Part shown: piece after piece, positions 10,921 to 22,197 of the stretch | Position numbering within the stretch: position 1 is the stretch's first letter | Layout: every line of letters starts with the position of its first letter | Assembly (NCBI GenBank): GCA_964035575.1 | Contig: OZ037891.1 | Span: 310,001 to 374,000 of the forward strand | From: Rhynchopus sp. YZ270_cl-10 | Taxonomy: Eukaryota > Euglenozoa > Diplonemea > Diplonemida > Diplonemidae | DNA length: 64,000 bases | Direction of reading: 5' to 3' | The notes under the pieces: model-generated | The model's database searches: none | What the model saw: the letters and a program-made list of their open reading frames with translations, nothing else | Told to the model about the DNA's origin: nothing | Program-made: the position numbers and the translations under genes

Positions 10921-13900
10921 ATGTCGGGCAAGGAAGAGAAGAAGCCTGCACAGGCCACCACCACCCCGCAGCCTGCCGTGGCCAAGGTCGAGAGGGAGGG
11001 GACCCCAGCACAGAGGGAGGGGACCCCGGCACAGAGGGAGGGTACACCAGCACGCAGCTCTTCGCGCCCACCGCGCCCGCCCCCAACATGGCTGAGCAGC
11101 ATCAAGATCCTGGATGTGATCCGTTACGTGGTCTTCCTTGTGATGGACCTTATAGGTGGCCGTGCTTCCCTGGGGCGCGACTCCAGCGACTACGTCAAGC
11201 GGTTGTTGAGTTTGGTCTGGCCGGTGTTCTCAGCACCCACAGGGTCGCCAGACGGTGTCGGCAGGTTTGAAATATTTTCGCTGATGGTGCTTGCGATCGT
11301 GCGAACGTACATCATGGATGTGTCTGCGGAGTTGATGAAGAAGTTGAATGCGGCCGTGTACCGCAGAGACTCGCACCTCTTCAAGGTTGTGGGTAAGACT
11401 GGTGTCATGATTGCTATCGCAGCTGCCTTTGTCAATTCATTGGTGTCGCTGTGCCGCGAGCGCCTTGGGATCTTGTGGAAGCAGAAGCTGACTGCAGAGG
11501 CACACAGACGTTACTTCTCCAACATGAACTACTACTACGTTGGCACAACAAAGAAGCCCCGCGCCATCCCTAACGCCGACGACATCATGACGCAGGTAGG
11601 CTCCACTTCGACACGTCTCGTTACACTTATCGCACTACTCTGCAAGAGCCTGCCGCCTATCTTCTGGTTCACCTACAAGATGTACTCACGGCACGGGGTG
11701 TTCCAGGCAATGCTGCCCCACTTGTACCTGCTCCTTGCGTACGAAGTGGCACAGAGGTTGTTCCCTAAGAACATCGGGCTGCTGTGGCGTGGGAAGGCAG
11801 CGTCGCAGGGTTCGTACAACAAAGCGATTGCGCGCATCCAGCAGAACGCAGAAGCCATCTCTGCCCTGAACGGCAGCGAGAAAGAGAAGGCCATTCTTGC
11901 AAAGAGTTACTCCAAGGTGACCGGCACCACGCTTGACCTGCACAAGGGGAACAGCAAGCACGAGCTTGTCTTCAAGGTTGCGTACGTGTATGGGTGCAAG
12001 TCGTGGATCCAGAGTTTTGTGCTGTACCCGATCCTGCAGGCCGCAGGCAACGCGTCGGACAATGTGGGTGCGCTTGTGGGTTTCAAGAACAGCGTCGAGA
12101 TCATGACGGAGATGCTCATCGGCAACGGGGACATCCTCACACTGCACGCGACTGCAGCACACATGCGTCCCATCTGCAGGGGGCTGTGCGACCTGTTCGA
12201 CACGTTGTCCACGCTCACAGCACAGCACTCGTCGCAGCAGAGCACGAACTTCCACAACGACCCTGAGAAGATCGGTTTCGAGGGCGTGAACGTGTACACC
12301 CCTGCCGGACAGCTGCTTGTGCGCGACCTTACCTTCGACGTCACCAAGGGCAGGTCGCTGCTCCTCACCGGGCACAACGGTGCCGGCAAGTCGTCCATCT
12401 TCCGCTGTTTGGGCGGGCTCTGGCCCCTGCGTGAGGGTGTCGTGACGAAGCCTAACAGCACCCCCATCGACGGGCACGAGCTGGCCTCCGATGCTGTCTT
12501 CTACCTCCCACAGCGGCCGTACAACGTGCTGGGATCGCTTGTCGACCAGCTGACGTACCCAAAGAAGGATGAGGGCCACTTTGGAGAGCTTGACAAGTCT
12601 GTCCGTGGCATTGAGCGTGAGAAGCACATTCTTGACCTGCTGCGTCTGGTGGACCTGCTCCACCTTGTGGACGATGCAGGAAAGTGGGAGACGGAGGTTG
12701 TGAACTGGGAGGAGCGTCTCTCGCTGGGCGAGCAGCAGCGTCTGGCAATGGCGCGCTTGTTCTACCACTCCCCTACCTTCGCGATCCTTGACGAGTGCAC
12801 GTCTGCTGTGTCGCAGGCGATGGAGCGCACGCTCTACGCCGAATGCATCGCGCGTGACATCACGTACATCACGATCTGCCACCGTCCTGCCCTCAAGCAG
12901 TACCACTCGCAGAACCTGCACCTTCTCGGCGAAGGCTCCGACGGAGGCTGGGAGTTGCACAAGCTTGACGAGCCTGTGGTCCCCACCCAGCAGGACTCGC
13001 TCGTCAAGGATGTCAGCAGCAGCGGACCCGAGAACGTGGCCGCACAGGTTCCGCTCAAGAAGCGCAACTTCTTCTCGAAGCTTTCAATGCTGCTGAAGAT
13101 TGTCATGCCCGGGACACGCCGGAAGACAGTGCTTCTGCTTGCGTTCATCATGATCCGTGTGTACATGATGCAGATGAGTGCGCTTCTTACTGGCAAACTC
13201 ATGCGTGCTGCGCTTGACGGTGACAGACGTGTCTTCTTCAAGTACGCTGCGCTGAGTGGTGCACAGGACCTGGCGACGGCCTTCTTCGAGTCGACGCTGG
13301 GATACCTGCAGAACCGCATGAGTGTAGACTGGCACGACAACCTTGCGAAGCATGCGCAGGACCTGTACATGTCGCGCAACAACTTCTACAAGACCAAGTA
13401 TGTCGATGGGCGCATCACCGATGTGGACGCACGTCTGTCGCAGGAGATCTTCGACTTGAGCGAGCACCTCTCTGCAGTACTCACGAAGAGTATCCAGCCC
13501 CTCGCCAGCGCAGCCTTCGTGGGTTACCGCCTGAAGTCCATCCTCACGGAGCTGTACTCCGCCAACGGCAACGGTAACGGGTCTGAGGTGATGAAGGGAC
13601 TCTACTTCTACATCGTGGCCGTATCCGCCATTGTCAAGTACTGCATGCCCGACCACGAGACCTTGGTGCAGCTCGAGAAGACGCTTGAGGCACGCTTCAA
13701 GTTCATCCACAACCGCCTGCGCTCGCACAGCGAGAGCATCGCCTTCTTCGGTGGTGGGAAGCGTGAGAAGGCAATCGCCGACGCGTCGCTCACCTCCCTC
13801 GTCGACCAGCAGCTGGCCACGCGCAAGACGGAGAGCCGCTTCAAGGTCATCTCACTCTCGCTCCTCAAGAACTACGAGGACCCGAGCTGCATCATCTCCA

Positions 13901-15194
13901 CCTCTCACGTCATGAACCTGTACTTCCAGCTCCAGATCGCGCTCAGCAGTGGACGGGGCACCAAGCCCGAGACCCTCCATGCCGTGTCCGAGTCGATCTC
14001 GCAGTCGCTTGAGTCGTTCTCGAAGTTGGCTGGCCTCTACGAACACTTCTCGAAGCTGGGAGGGTCTTCAACACGTGTGTGCCAGGCCTTCGACGTGCTG
14101 TCGCAGGATTCCGGCAGCACAGACACGAAAGTGAAGGACGCGAAGGAGATCAGCTTCCGCAACGTCGACATCGTGACGCCGAAGGGTGTGTCCCTTGCAA
14201 AGCAGGTCTCGCTCAACGTTGCCCCGCAGCAGTCGCTTCTTGTCACAGGCCCCAACGGTGTGGGCAAGACATCCTTCTTCCGTGTCCTTGCAGGTCTCTG
14301 GGGTGCAGGAGCCAAGGCAGACATCTCCAAGCCTGTTGGCAACATCTCTCTTGTCCCACAGAAGCTGTACATGTGCAGCGGCACGCTTGCAGACCAGGTG
14401 GTGTACCCTTCGCACTACAGCAAGGCAGATGAGTCTGCTAGCGAGCGCATTGTGAGCTGCTTGGATGCTGTGGGCATCAAGCGCCTTGTGACGAGGGAAC
14501 GCAAGGTGCGGGTGCATCTCGGGCGCGATGTGATTAGCAAGTTGCTCAAGTTGAAGAGCGAGCTGGAGCAGTCGTGCAAGGTTCAGGTGCAGGTGGACGG
14601 CCAGGACGACATCATCATTCGTGGTGGCTCTGACGGCTGTGCGAAGGCTGTGCACTCGATTACCGAGCACGCTGGCAAGAAGGCCGAAGTCATCAGCAAC
14701 GAGAGCGCTGGCCTTGAGAAGGTGGAGCAGTGGGAGCAGGTGCTGTCCCTTGGCGAGCAGCAGCGTCTTGCCATTGCACGCATCCTCTACCACAAGCCGC
14801 TCTTTGCTGTCCTCGACGAGTGCACCGACGCAGTCTCCATGGACGTCGAACGCCAGCTCTACGAGAAGATCCACGCAGGCAACACCACCTGCATCACCAT
14901 CAGCAAGCGTCTCGCCCTCCCAGAGTTCCACACCCAACAGCTTCACCTCGGTATGTATAACCCACCATACCCCCCCATTTAAGAATGTAAGATAGTTTTA
15001 GGGGGTAGGGGTTTTCCCCCTCTCACAGTGCCCGCTTCCGCGTTTGCACAACTTCTCATTTTCCCCCTTCGTTTTTTTCTCTTTGAATGGAAAGTAAAAC
15101 AAATTAGTCTATTATAAAATATACCATCACCACAGGAGCGGACACCACAGACGGCTGGACCATCTCCGAAATTGAAAAACCAAAGCAAGAGTAG
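10921..15194 (+). CDS. Full-length peroxisomal-type (ABCD) ABC transporter
   Basis: Exons 10921-14950 and 15136-15194, with a 185-bp intron GTATGT...CACAG; the second exon restores an ending (GWTISEIEKPKQE) like that of the first ATPase half. The product has 1362 aa in the order TMD1-NBD1-TMD2-NBD2. NBD1 has Walker A GHNGAGKSS (about 482), signature LSLGEQQR (about 600) and Walker B FAILDE (about 620). NBD2 has GPNGVGKTS (about 1110), LSLGEQQR (about 1275) and FAVLDE (about 1296). These motifs and the LGILWKQKLT...YYYV segment are typical of subfamily D, which carries fatty acids or acyl-CoA into peroxisomes. ABCD proteins are usually half-transporters; fused forms are known in plants. NBD2 has about 48 extra residues between Walker A and signature, with a KH-like segment (1189-1256). 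Residues 25-45 repeat EGTPAQR three times. Confidence 0.93.
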
Positions 15195-15976
15195 ATGCAA
15201 ACGGGAAAAACAACAATACAAACAATAAATCCCCCCCGGAACCAGTTTTTCCGGGGTAGAAGCACACGCATACACGCGAGCGTTTTTTTTTTTTTTAAAT
15301 TCCCTCCACGGGTCTCCTAACTACAAAGTACTATCCCTTGTCAAATACTTTGTCTTGCACTCCTGTGTGCAAGGTACATGCGTTGTTAAAAAAAAACATA
15401 TGAATGGACATGGGTGAGGGGGTTGCACATCCCCACGTACCAATGTCACTTCAGCCCACGCTCCTCTCCTTCTTTGGTGAGGAGTGTACACCTTCTCCAC
15501 CATACTCTCCTTCTCCATCCCCATCACGTCCTTTAGCAGCGCATTTTGCGTTAGGTTTTGTTCCGCCTTTTTATATTTTTGTGTTCAGTATGTGGATCGT
15601 TTTCTGCGACTGAATGTACCCTCCCAATCAGGTGTTCGATGCATTAAAAATTCAAAAAAAAAAAAGGAAAAAAAATAAAATAAAACTTCATTCGAATTGG
15701 ATCTCTCATTCTACATGGTTGGAATAAGATGAACTGATAATAATAATAAAAAGGAGAATAAAAAAAGGAATAGAGTACACTTCTACAAGACACTGCTTCG
15801 TTAGAAGTGTACATCGCTAAAGGGATGTGGCCATGAGACATCCTTTCAAGTTTTCTTCTTTTTTTTTCCTTTTTTTCCGCACGAACTCTATCTCCTCCCC
15901 TTCTGCCCTCCGATCCCCCTTTTAGAATATACTTCAGAATAAAGCAAAACAATTTTTTTTTCCGGTGGTTATTCTT

Positions 15977-16020
15977 GGTGACTAAGTACAGAAAGGCTTA
16001 GGATCATCTTACCAACCTTG
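15977..16020 (+). repeat. Stem-loop repeat, CTAAG/CTTAG type
   Basis: Diverged copy of the dispersed motif GGTGACTAAGC - loop - GCTTAGG - TCATCTTA - CAACCTT. The stem is CTAAG with CTTAG, and the downstream TCATCTTACCAAC is kept. Same strand as the genes. Confidence 0.65.
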
Positions 16021-16536
16021 TTGCATTATTTCACAGATGACTGTGCGCGAGAGAGGGCAGCTACCGCTCTTCTTTTTTCTTTTTTCTTCTCCCCTCTTTT
16101 TCGAGGTGTTTGCCGTTTCTGAACCGTTATCCCCCCCCCCACCAAGGTACTGACTTCACGTCTACAACGCCATTAATCAAGAAATAAACAGAGCACAAAG
16201 CACTTTCACAAAGAAAACATTTTCAAAACCCCCAATGTAGGCTTTGTATTTCAAGTCATATTTTTTTCTCTCCTCATCCTCCCTCCAACGAAAAAAAAAC
16301 AAAAAAAGCAAAAAAAAAAACAAAAAAAAAAACAAAAAAGCAAAGCGCATTAAACAATACCGACAAGGTCTCTTGCATATTTCCGGAATTCCGTACAGGT
16401 GGAGTAGTTGAGAGGGGGAATGGGAAGGTAATCCTGGTATTCAGCAGAGATTATTGTTGAGGGAAAAAAAAAATGGGAAAAAAAGAAGGAAATCGAATAA
16501 AAAAAATTGTCACAGCCCCTCTCTTTTTTGTTCTTC

Positions 16537-16588
16537 GAAAACTTGGTTGTATTAAATTTAGTGTAGACACCCGAGGATGAGCTCCACT
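16537..16588 (-). repeat. AGTG...CACT repeat, inverted copy
   Basis: Read on the minus strand it gives GTGGAGCTCATCCTCGGG, then TGTCTACACTAA, then ACAACCAAGTTTTCGAA. It is one of only two clear copies, of about 40 small stem-loop repeats, that point against the genes. Confidence 0.8.
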
Positions 16589-16624
16589 CTCTCCCACGCG
16601 AAGGTTACGTAAATGATTTGATTC

Positions 16625-16736
16625 ATTGGTGTGGGGTGCGATAAAGTGCGATAAAGTGCGATAAAGTGCGATAAAGTGCGATAAAGTGCGATAAAGTGCT
16701 ATGTTGTGCTATTTTGGGGTCGTCAGCCACACCAAT
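16625..16736. mobile_element. 112-bp element with ATTGGTGTGG inverted ends
   Basis: Perfect 10-bp inverted ends ATTGGTGTGG and CCACACCAAT enclose about six copies of the 10-mer GTGCGATAAA (16636-16699). The ends match those of the 1.6-kb element at 7682-9290, so both may be moved by the same unseen transposase. No clear target duplication is seen. Confidence 0.65.
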
Positions 16737-16793
16737 TTATGGTTTTACTGTTGGAAACCACAGTGACAACTCAAGTCATTTGCTCCACCGTCG

Positions 16794-16880
16794 TATACAC
16801 AGCCACAGCCACAGCCACAGCCACAGCCACAGCCACAGCCACAGCCACAGCCACAGCCACAGCCACAGCCACAGCCACAA
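16794..16880. repeat. CACAGC hexanucleotide microsatellite
   Basis: About 14 perfect copies of CACAGC. It lies about 340 bp before the kinase ATG, so probably in the spacer or 5' untranslated region. It keeps several frames open, but no protein is inferred. Confidence 0.95.
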
Positions 16881-17220
16881 CCATCACCCCCCTACTCTAA
16901 AACCCCCCTCTCTCTCTCTCTCTCTCACTCACTCCTTCTTCCCTAAATTCCACCAAACAACCAAACATCCACAGGAAACCCCCCCGGCTTTCCTCCCCCG
17001 CATTCGCCGGGAAATACACTACCTCGATTCGAGGCACAGGCACCCAACACACACACACACACCTTAACCACAGCCGCTCGCTTTCTTCCCCTTGCCTTGC
17101 GTTAGTTCTTTTCTCCCCTCTATCTCTTGTAGTCCCTTATTCCCCTTTCCCCCCTTCGCGTCTTTCATTTCTTTTTAATATTGTTTACGCCCTTGAGGAA
17201 GCGTAGAGTGTGTGTGTAAG

Positions 17221-19820
17221 ATGGCGTCTTCAGCGAGCGCAGCCCAAGGAGATGTGGACTTCTTCGGCTCCAAGATGGTTACCAACCAACCAACAACTCC
17301 AGCGGAACAGTTCCGTCAGCGTTATAGAAGAATCAAAATTGCAGGCAAAGGATCATTTGGGGAGGCAGTGCTAGTCCGGAGTCGTGAGGATGGAAAGAGA
17401 TATATTGCGAAAACCATAGACTGTACAACCATGTCTGACAAGGATAAGCAGGATGTGTACCGTGAGGTGTGTACATTAAAATGAAGAGCTGTTTTGTTTT
17501 GTTGTACGGCAACTAAGCAATTTTATTAAAAGTGTGCAGAGAGGAGTAATACTTTTGTGATTTTTTCCAAAGTGTTAGGAAATGTAGTAGTTTTTGGAAA
17601 AAAAATAAAAACAAAAAAACAGATCAAAATTCTTGCAGAAGTTAACCACCCAAACATCGTTCGTTATAAAGAACACTACGAGGAGGCGAATATGTTGTGG
17701 ATCGTAATGGAGTACGCGGACGGTGGCGATCTGGGCCAGCGTTTGAAGGAACAACGGAAAAAGCAGACAGGTATTTGCCACACCAACCATCCCAAAGCGA
17801 GCATTTTGAACTTTTTTACTACATTACAAAAAATTTCCCACCCCCATTTTTCTTTTGGCACATTATCACGAGCCGCTAGTGTATTTCAAACCAACTTTCC
17901 CCCTACCTCTGAAGCCTTTACACTAACATTTCCCCCTGCCATGTTGATTAGAAATCAACAAAATAAAACACAACCCAACACCGAGAGGTCTTTGTATTGG
18001 CATACACATATGTTAGGTGACTGATGCTTTGGTCTATAAAGTGTTTCTATTTCTTCTTCTTCTCTTTACTCTATCTATTTCGCACAGAGACGGGCATGGT
18101 GTACTTTGAGGAGCAGTTGATCATGATGTGGTTCCTGCAGATCTGCATGGCCCTCAAGCACCTCCACGACAGCCATATCATCCACAGAGATGTCAAGACG
18201 GCGAATATCTTCCTCACCTCAAAGAACGTCGTCAAGCTTGGTGACTTCGGCATCTCCACCGTCCTTAAAGACACAACCGCAGTGGCGTATACTGTCTGCG
18301 GTACCCCCTACTACTTCTCCCCCGAAATCTGCCAAAACAAGCCATACGGATCGAAAAGTGATGTCTGGGCACTTGGTATGTTTTAAAGGGGGTTGCATTT
18401 TTATTGAGCTTTTCTTTTATGATAAGTATGGCAGTGGGAGGCTTGGCATAGTCAGCGTTCGTATTTTCTGTCGAGAAACAAAAAAAAAAACAGTGGAGAT
18501 TGCACAACTGTGGCAACACAACCGAGGCAACTACACTACTCCAACAATTTATCAAAAAAAAAAAATATTGTAAATCTGTTATGAGAGGCTTAGGTTTTTT
18601 TAAATGAACTTTTCTATTCTTTGTGAAGGTATTGTTTCTATTTTTCTCTTCTCTCCAGGCATCGTGCTGTACGAAATGGCTACCCTCCGCAGACCCTTCA
18701 ATGCAAAAGGTTTGAAAGAGCTCATGAAGAAGATTGTATGCATCCCTCTCTCTCTACCACTTTCCCTTACTACCTACTTACTGCCACGTATTTAAGTGCA
18801 AACACACTAACATAATAATTACCATCCGAACAACAATCATTACTTCCTCCTCCCCTCCTCCCTCTTTCGGTGACATTTTAGTACTGCATCTTACTTTGAT
18901 CTCTTTTATGGTGACTAAGCAGAGGCTTAGGTTCATCTTATAAACTTTTCTTTTATCTTTCTTCTTCATCTTCTCAGGTTGCGGGAACAGTTGACCCTAT
19001 CCCTAGCCATTATGATCCTCAATTGGCACTTCTTATTGGAAAGCTTCTCACTGTCCACCCAACCATGCGGCCGAGTATTAACAGAGTGCTGGAGTCGTCT
19101 TATGTGCAGGACTCGCTTCGGGCGTTCAGCCAAGAGCTTGCAAGCCAGACGGAGCGTGACAAGCAGATCTACGATGAGAAGCGCAAGAAGCGTCCTGAGA
19201 GGCACGCAGCACCGGTCCCCACTATGCAGGCACAGCCTGCGTCGCCGCCGAAGAAGGACTCAAAGAATGAGATGACCTTTGAGGATTTGAAGAAGATGGA
19301 CAGAGGCTCGCTTTCGAAGGCGCTTGCTGCACATAAAGACGTGGCAGAGTCGGAGATGGCAAAGCGCGAGCCTTCAAAGCCTGCCGGCAACTTTATTGGC
19401 ATTTCTGGAGGAACTGCAGAAGACTCCGACGGAGACGATGCGCACGTTGACGCGAAGGTGACAATGCGTGGACACATCAGGGAGATCATTGATAAGAAGG
19501 GCAAGCTTGGGGACAACAACGTCATGGAGCCAACAGGTGACAGAGACAACTCTGGTGTTGGTGGCCTCATGCGTATGCCTTCAGGGGAAACGGTTGACCG
19601 TCGTGATGTTCGTAGGTACCTCGAAAGCAAAGTTGGTGCCAGCGCACTCAAAAAGGCAGTAGACTTCCTCACAGAAAAGCTCTCAAGCGAAGATCAGTCT
19701 GCAGTCGGAGATGCGCATGTGCAGCAGCAGCTTACAGCGATGCTCGGAGGGAAGAAGGAATACGCGAATATTGTCTCCAAGCTTGTGCTCTACGAGGCGT
19801 CTTCAGCAGAGGGGCTGTAG
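17221..19820 (+). CDS. NEK (NIMA-related) Ser/Thr protein kinase
   Basis: Five exons: 17221-17466, 17623-17770, 18088-18375, 18659-18735, 18978-19820, giving 533 aa. Introns are 156, 317, 283 and 242 bp, all GT-AG, and each joint was chosen because the kinase motifs continue in frame. The kinase domain starts at about residue 36: glycine loop GKGSFGEAV (42-50), Lys64, HRDVKTAN (164-171), DFG (184-186), GTPYYFSPE activation segment. The set [19 protein letters not shown] and GTPYY-SPE is typical of NEK kinases, which act on microtubules, cilia and the cell cycle. A charged linker follows the kinase domain. The C-terminus ends in a helical segment ([20 protein letters not shown]) of a sort I recall from trypanosomatid NEKs. 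Introns 3 and 4 contain dispersed stem-loop repeats. Confidence 0.95.
18491..18562 (+). repeat. AGTG...CACT long-type repeat in NEK intron 3
   Basis: Copy of a ~70-bp motif: CAGTGGAGATTGCACAACTG, TGGCAACACAACCGAGGCAA, CTACACTACTCCAACAATTT, then ATC and an A-run. Near-identical copies lie at 45721 and 46538. TTGC can pair with GCAA inside an outer AGTG/CACT stem. Its place in an intron means it is transcribed. Confidence 0.85.
18910..18950 (+). repeat. Stem-loop repeat in NEK intron 4
   Basis: Motif GGTGACTAAGC, shortened loop AGAG, GCTTAG, then TTCATCTTATAAACTTTTC. It lies about 30 bp before the intron's acceptor, so its T-rich tail overlaps the polypyrimidine tract. Confidence 0.85.
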
Positions 19821-20533
19821 GGGGGGGAGAAAAAAAGAGTGGAGATTTTTTTTTTTTTTTTTGAAAAAAAAAATATTTTTAATAACCTTTGTACGTGAAC
19901 AGTTTCCTTTTTCAACTAAATTTTTTTTTAGTGGGTTGGGGATCCCCAACTTGGGGGTGGAAAAAAAAAAGATCCCAAATGTATGGGTTCAAAATGCTTC
20001 TGGAGGAAGCTGGCTTTGGTCGACATAAAGTGATTGGTAACACAAACAAAAAAAACAATATGAAGCAGTTTTCTCCCTCAATAAAGAGGTAACTGCGGGG
20101 GTGGTTTTGAAGTAGCAAATCTACGAACAACAATACGCAATCTCTCCTTGTAAAGAAAGAGAAAAGAGAAAAGGATGGTCTGCCACCTTCCTCTTTTTTT
20201 TTTTTTTTTTGACCCGATATTACCTCTCTCGCACGGTTCCTTTCTTGTCTCTCTTTCTCTCCCTCCCCTCTCTCTTCTTATAATGTTCCCAGCATTTCCT
20301 CCTTACGAGTGTTCCCGTCTTTTGTTTTTTTTTTTTTTTTTGTTTTTGCAGTTCTGTACAATGCTACAATAATCCTCAAAAAAAAAGGGGAAATTCTCCA
20401 TCACAGTATTCTACTAAGTTATCGCAAAAAAATGAAAAACGGGAAGCACAAAGGATATATAATGACGGATAGCTCCTTTTTGGATCGTTCATTTTTTTTT
20501 TTTTTTTTTCCCTTCTTTTTTTTTTTTTGAGTT

Positions 20534-20630
20534 GAATTACAAGAGGCTAAGAGTCATCTCATCAACTTTCTTTTTTTGAATTCACAGCGGTATGCATATG
20601 AGAGTCGCATTCATCTTGCAATTTCTTTTT
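20534..20630 (+). repeat. Two clustered stem-loop repeats
   Basis: First copy (20534-20570): ACAAGAGGCTAAGAGTCATC followed by TCATCAACTTTC. Second copy (20589-20630): stem ATGC/GCAT around an ATATGAGAGTC loop, then TCATCTTGCAATTTC. Both run into T-rich DNA and follow gene orientation. Confidence 0.6.
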
Positions 20631-20957
20631 CTCTGGGAAAAAGTGCAAAAAAAGAAAAGAAAAACGGGAGGGGATGGGGAATTAATAATCTGGAATTTTC
20701 TTTTGAGGGAAAAAAAAAAGATAAAAGAAACAACAAAAGAGAGTCAACGTTTTTATTTTGTTTTTGTGGCCGATTTGCAAGTAAGGCCGATATCCCTCCC
20801 CTTCCCCATCCCTTCCACCCATCTGTGCGAGTAGGGGGAATGTCCTTATTGCGCTTTCTCCTTCACCCATATTCATTGTAAACACCCTCGTCCCACAAAC
20901 TCATTTTTTTTTTCAAAAAAAAAAAGGAAAAAAAAAAAAATTGTTGCCCCACTCTAA

Positions 20958-21010
20958 AATTTAGAGTGAAGGTTGCAGGGTGCCAGCTACACTATTCCAG
21001 CAAATTAAAA
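20958..21010 (+). repeat. Diverged AGTG...CACT repeat
   Basis: AGAGTGAAGGTTGCAGGGTG, then CCAGCTACACTATTCCAGCA, then AATT and A-runs. It keeps the outer AGTG/CACT pairing and the A-rich tail of the copies at 18491 and 45721. Confidence 0.5.
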
Positions 21011-21349
21011 AAAAAAAACAAAAAAAAACAAAAACAAAAAAAAAATACAAAAAAGTAATACAACAATTTAGCAAACAAAAAAAGCGAAAAAAAGAGTTAC
21101 AAAAAAAAAACCAAAAAGCTAAAAAAAATAAAATAAAAGAAAAGACAACGTTATGGGAAAACCCACCGGGATTTTTTTATATAAATACAAACGCAGGAAA
21201 ACGGGGATTGAAATGAGATGATTATGTACTGCTTGCCTTAGGAAGGAAAAGTGACTATTTGAAAAAAAAAACAGAACCTATCTCTTTTGATTGGGTAATT
21301 TTCCATACAAATGGGGAAAAACAACAGCAAACAAAAAAAAGAAAAAAAA

Positions 21350-21556
21350 TAGTGGAGTTCGTCCTCGGGTGTCTACACTAATGCAACCAAGTTTTCAAAA
21401 AAAAAAAAAAAAAAAAAAAAAGCAAACAAACAAACAAGAGCACAAAGCAAACATATCGAAACCTTCATAAAAGCCCATTCAATCCCTAATAAATACAAAA
21501 CAATGTATAGTGGAGCTCATCCTCGGGTGTCTACACTAATACAACCAAGTTTTCAC
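21350..21556 (+). repeat. Two AGTG...CACT repeats with A-rich tails
   Basis: Copies at 21350-21397 and 21508-21556: TAGTGGAG(T/C)TC, (G/A)TCCTCGGGTGTCTACACTA, AT(G/A)CAACCAAGTTTTCA, then a 26-base A-run in the first and CAAAA repeats in the second. TAGTG pairs with CACTA. A terminal A-rich tail is what an RNA-copied insertion would show, but no target duplication was found. Confidence 0.85.
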
Positions 21557-21727
21557 AAAACAAAACAAAACAAAACAAAAACCAAGAAAAAGCTACCCCC
21601 TCCATTTCACTATGGCTGACATTTTATTTATTTTTTGAATTGGTCTTTTCCCCCCTTTTTATTTCCGTTTGGGTGTGGGTAGGTTTGTAAGAGGATTTGA
21701 TACGTAACAGGTCCCCCTTTTGTCTTT

Positions 21728-21935
21728 TCCTCCACAACAAAAAAAACAAAAAAAACAAAAAAAAAAAAAAACACACAAAAAAATACAAAAAAACAACAAA
21801 AAAACACACAACAAAAAACAGCAAAAAACAAAAACAAAAACAAAAACAAAAATAAAAAAAATACAAAAAAAAAACAAACACAAAAAAAAAAAAAAAAAAC
21901 AGCAAAAAAACAAAAAAAACAAAAACAAAAAAAAG
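21728..21935. repeat. A-rich CAAA-type simple repeat
   Basis: About 200 bp of A-runs broken by single C's, giving false Lys- or Phe-rich ORFs. Similar shorter tracts lie at 16293-16340 and 21006-21050. Confidence 0.9.
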
Positions 21936-21996
21936 CCCATATTTTCTTTGGTCAATTTTGCTTCACCTTCATTAAAACCCATTCAAACTCCCCTCC

Positions 21997-22028
21997 CTAA
22001 TATTCACGTTTCTAAACGTGAATATTAG
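21997..22028. other. Perfect 15-bp inverted repeat before adenylate kinase
   Basis: CTAATATTCACGTTT, two-base loop CT, then its exact complement. It lies 170 bp before the adenylate kinase ATG. It could be a transcript hairpin or a DNA-binding site; only the symmetry is shown. Confidence 0.75.
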
Positions 22029-22197
22029 GCGTACTCTCTCCACCACATTAGGAGGGAGGGTTCACGATCTGTTTTTTTTTTGTTAAACAGCAGTTTAACA
22101 GCACTTTAACAGCACTTGAACCACCTGCAATACAGATTCATCACCCATCCTCACACCTCCTTCAGGTCCTCTCTCTCTCCTCCTTTTTCTCCTTACT

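Larger units (their letters stand above)
15195..17220 (+). other. Repeat-rich spacer, ABC gene to NEK gene
   Basis: No credible ORF. AT-rich, with many A- and T-runs (for example 16293-16340). It holds an ACGAGAGG-class hairpin (15977), an inverted AGTG-class motif (16537), a small inverted-end element (16625) and a CACAGC microsatellite. The last 250 bp before the kinase ATG are strongly pyrimidine-rich. Confidence 0.7.
19821..22197 (+). other. A/T-rich repeat spacer, NEK to adenylate kinase
   Basis: No credible gene. Long A- and T-runs alternate with small repeats: two stem-loops (20534, 20589), AGTG-class copies (20958, 21350, 21508), an A/C simple repeat (21728-21935) and a perfect hairpin (21997-22028). 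Short ORFs here are low-complexity Lys or Phe runs. Confidence 0.75.

Noticed and set aside
11686-12960. 424-codon minus-strand ORF
   Set aside because: It is the reverse shadow of the GC-rich ABC gene, whose plus-strand frame has all expected motifs.
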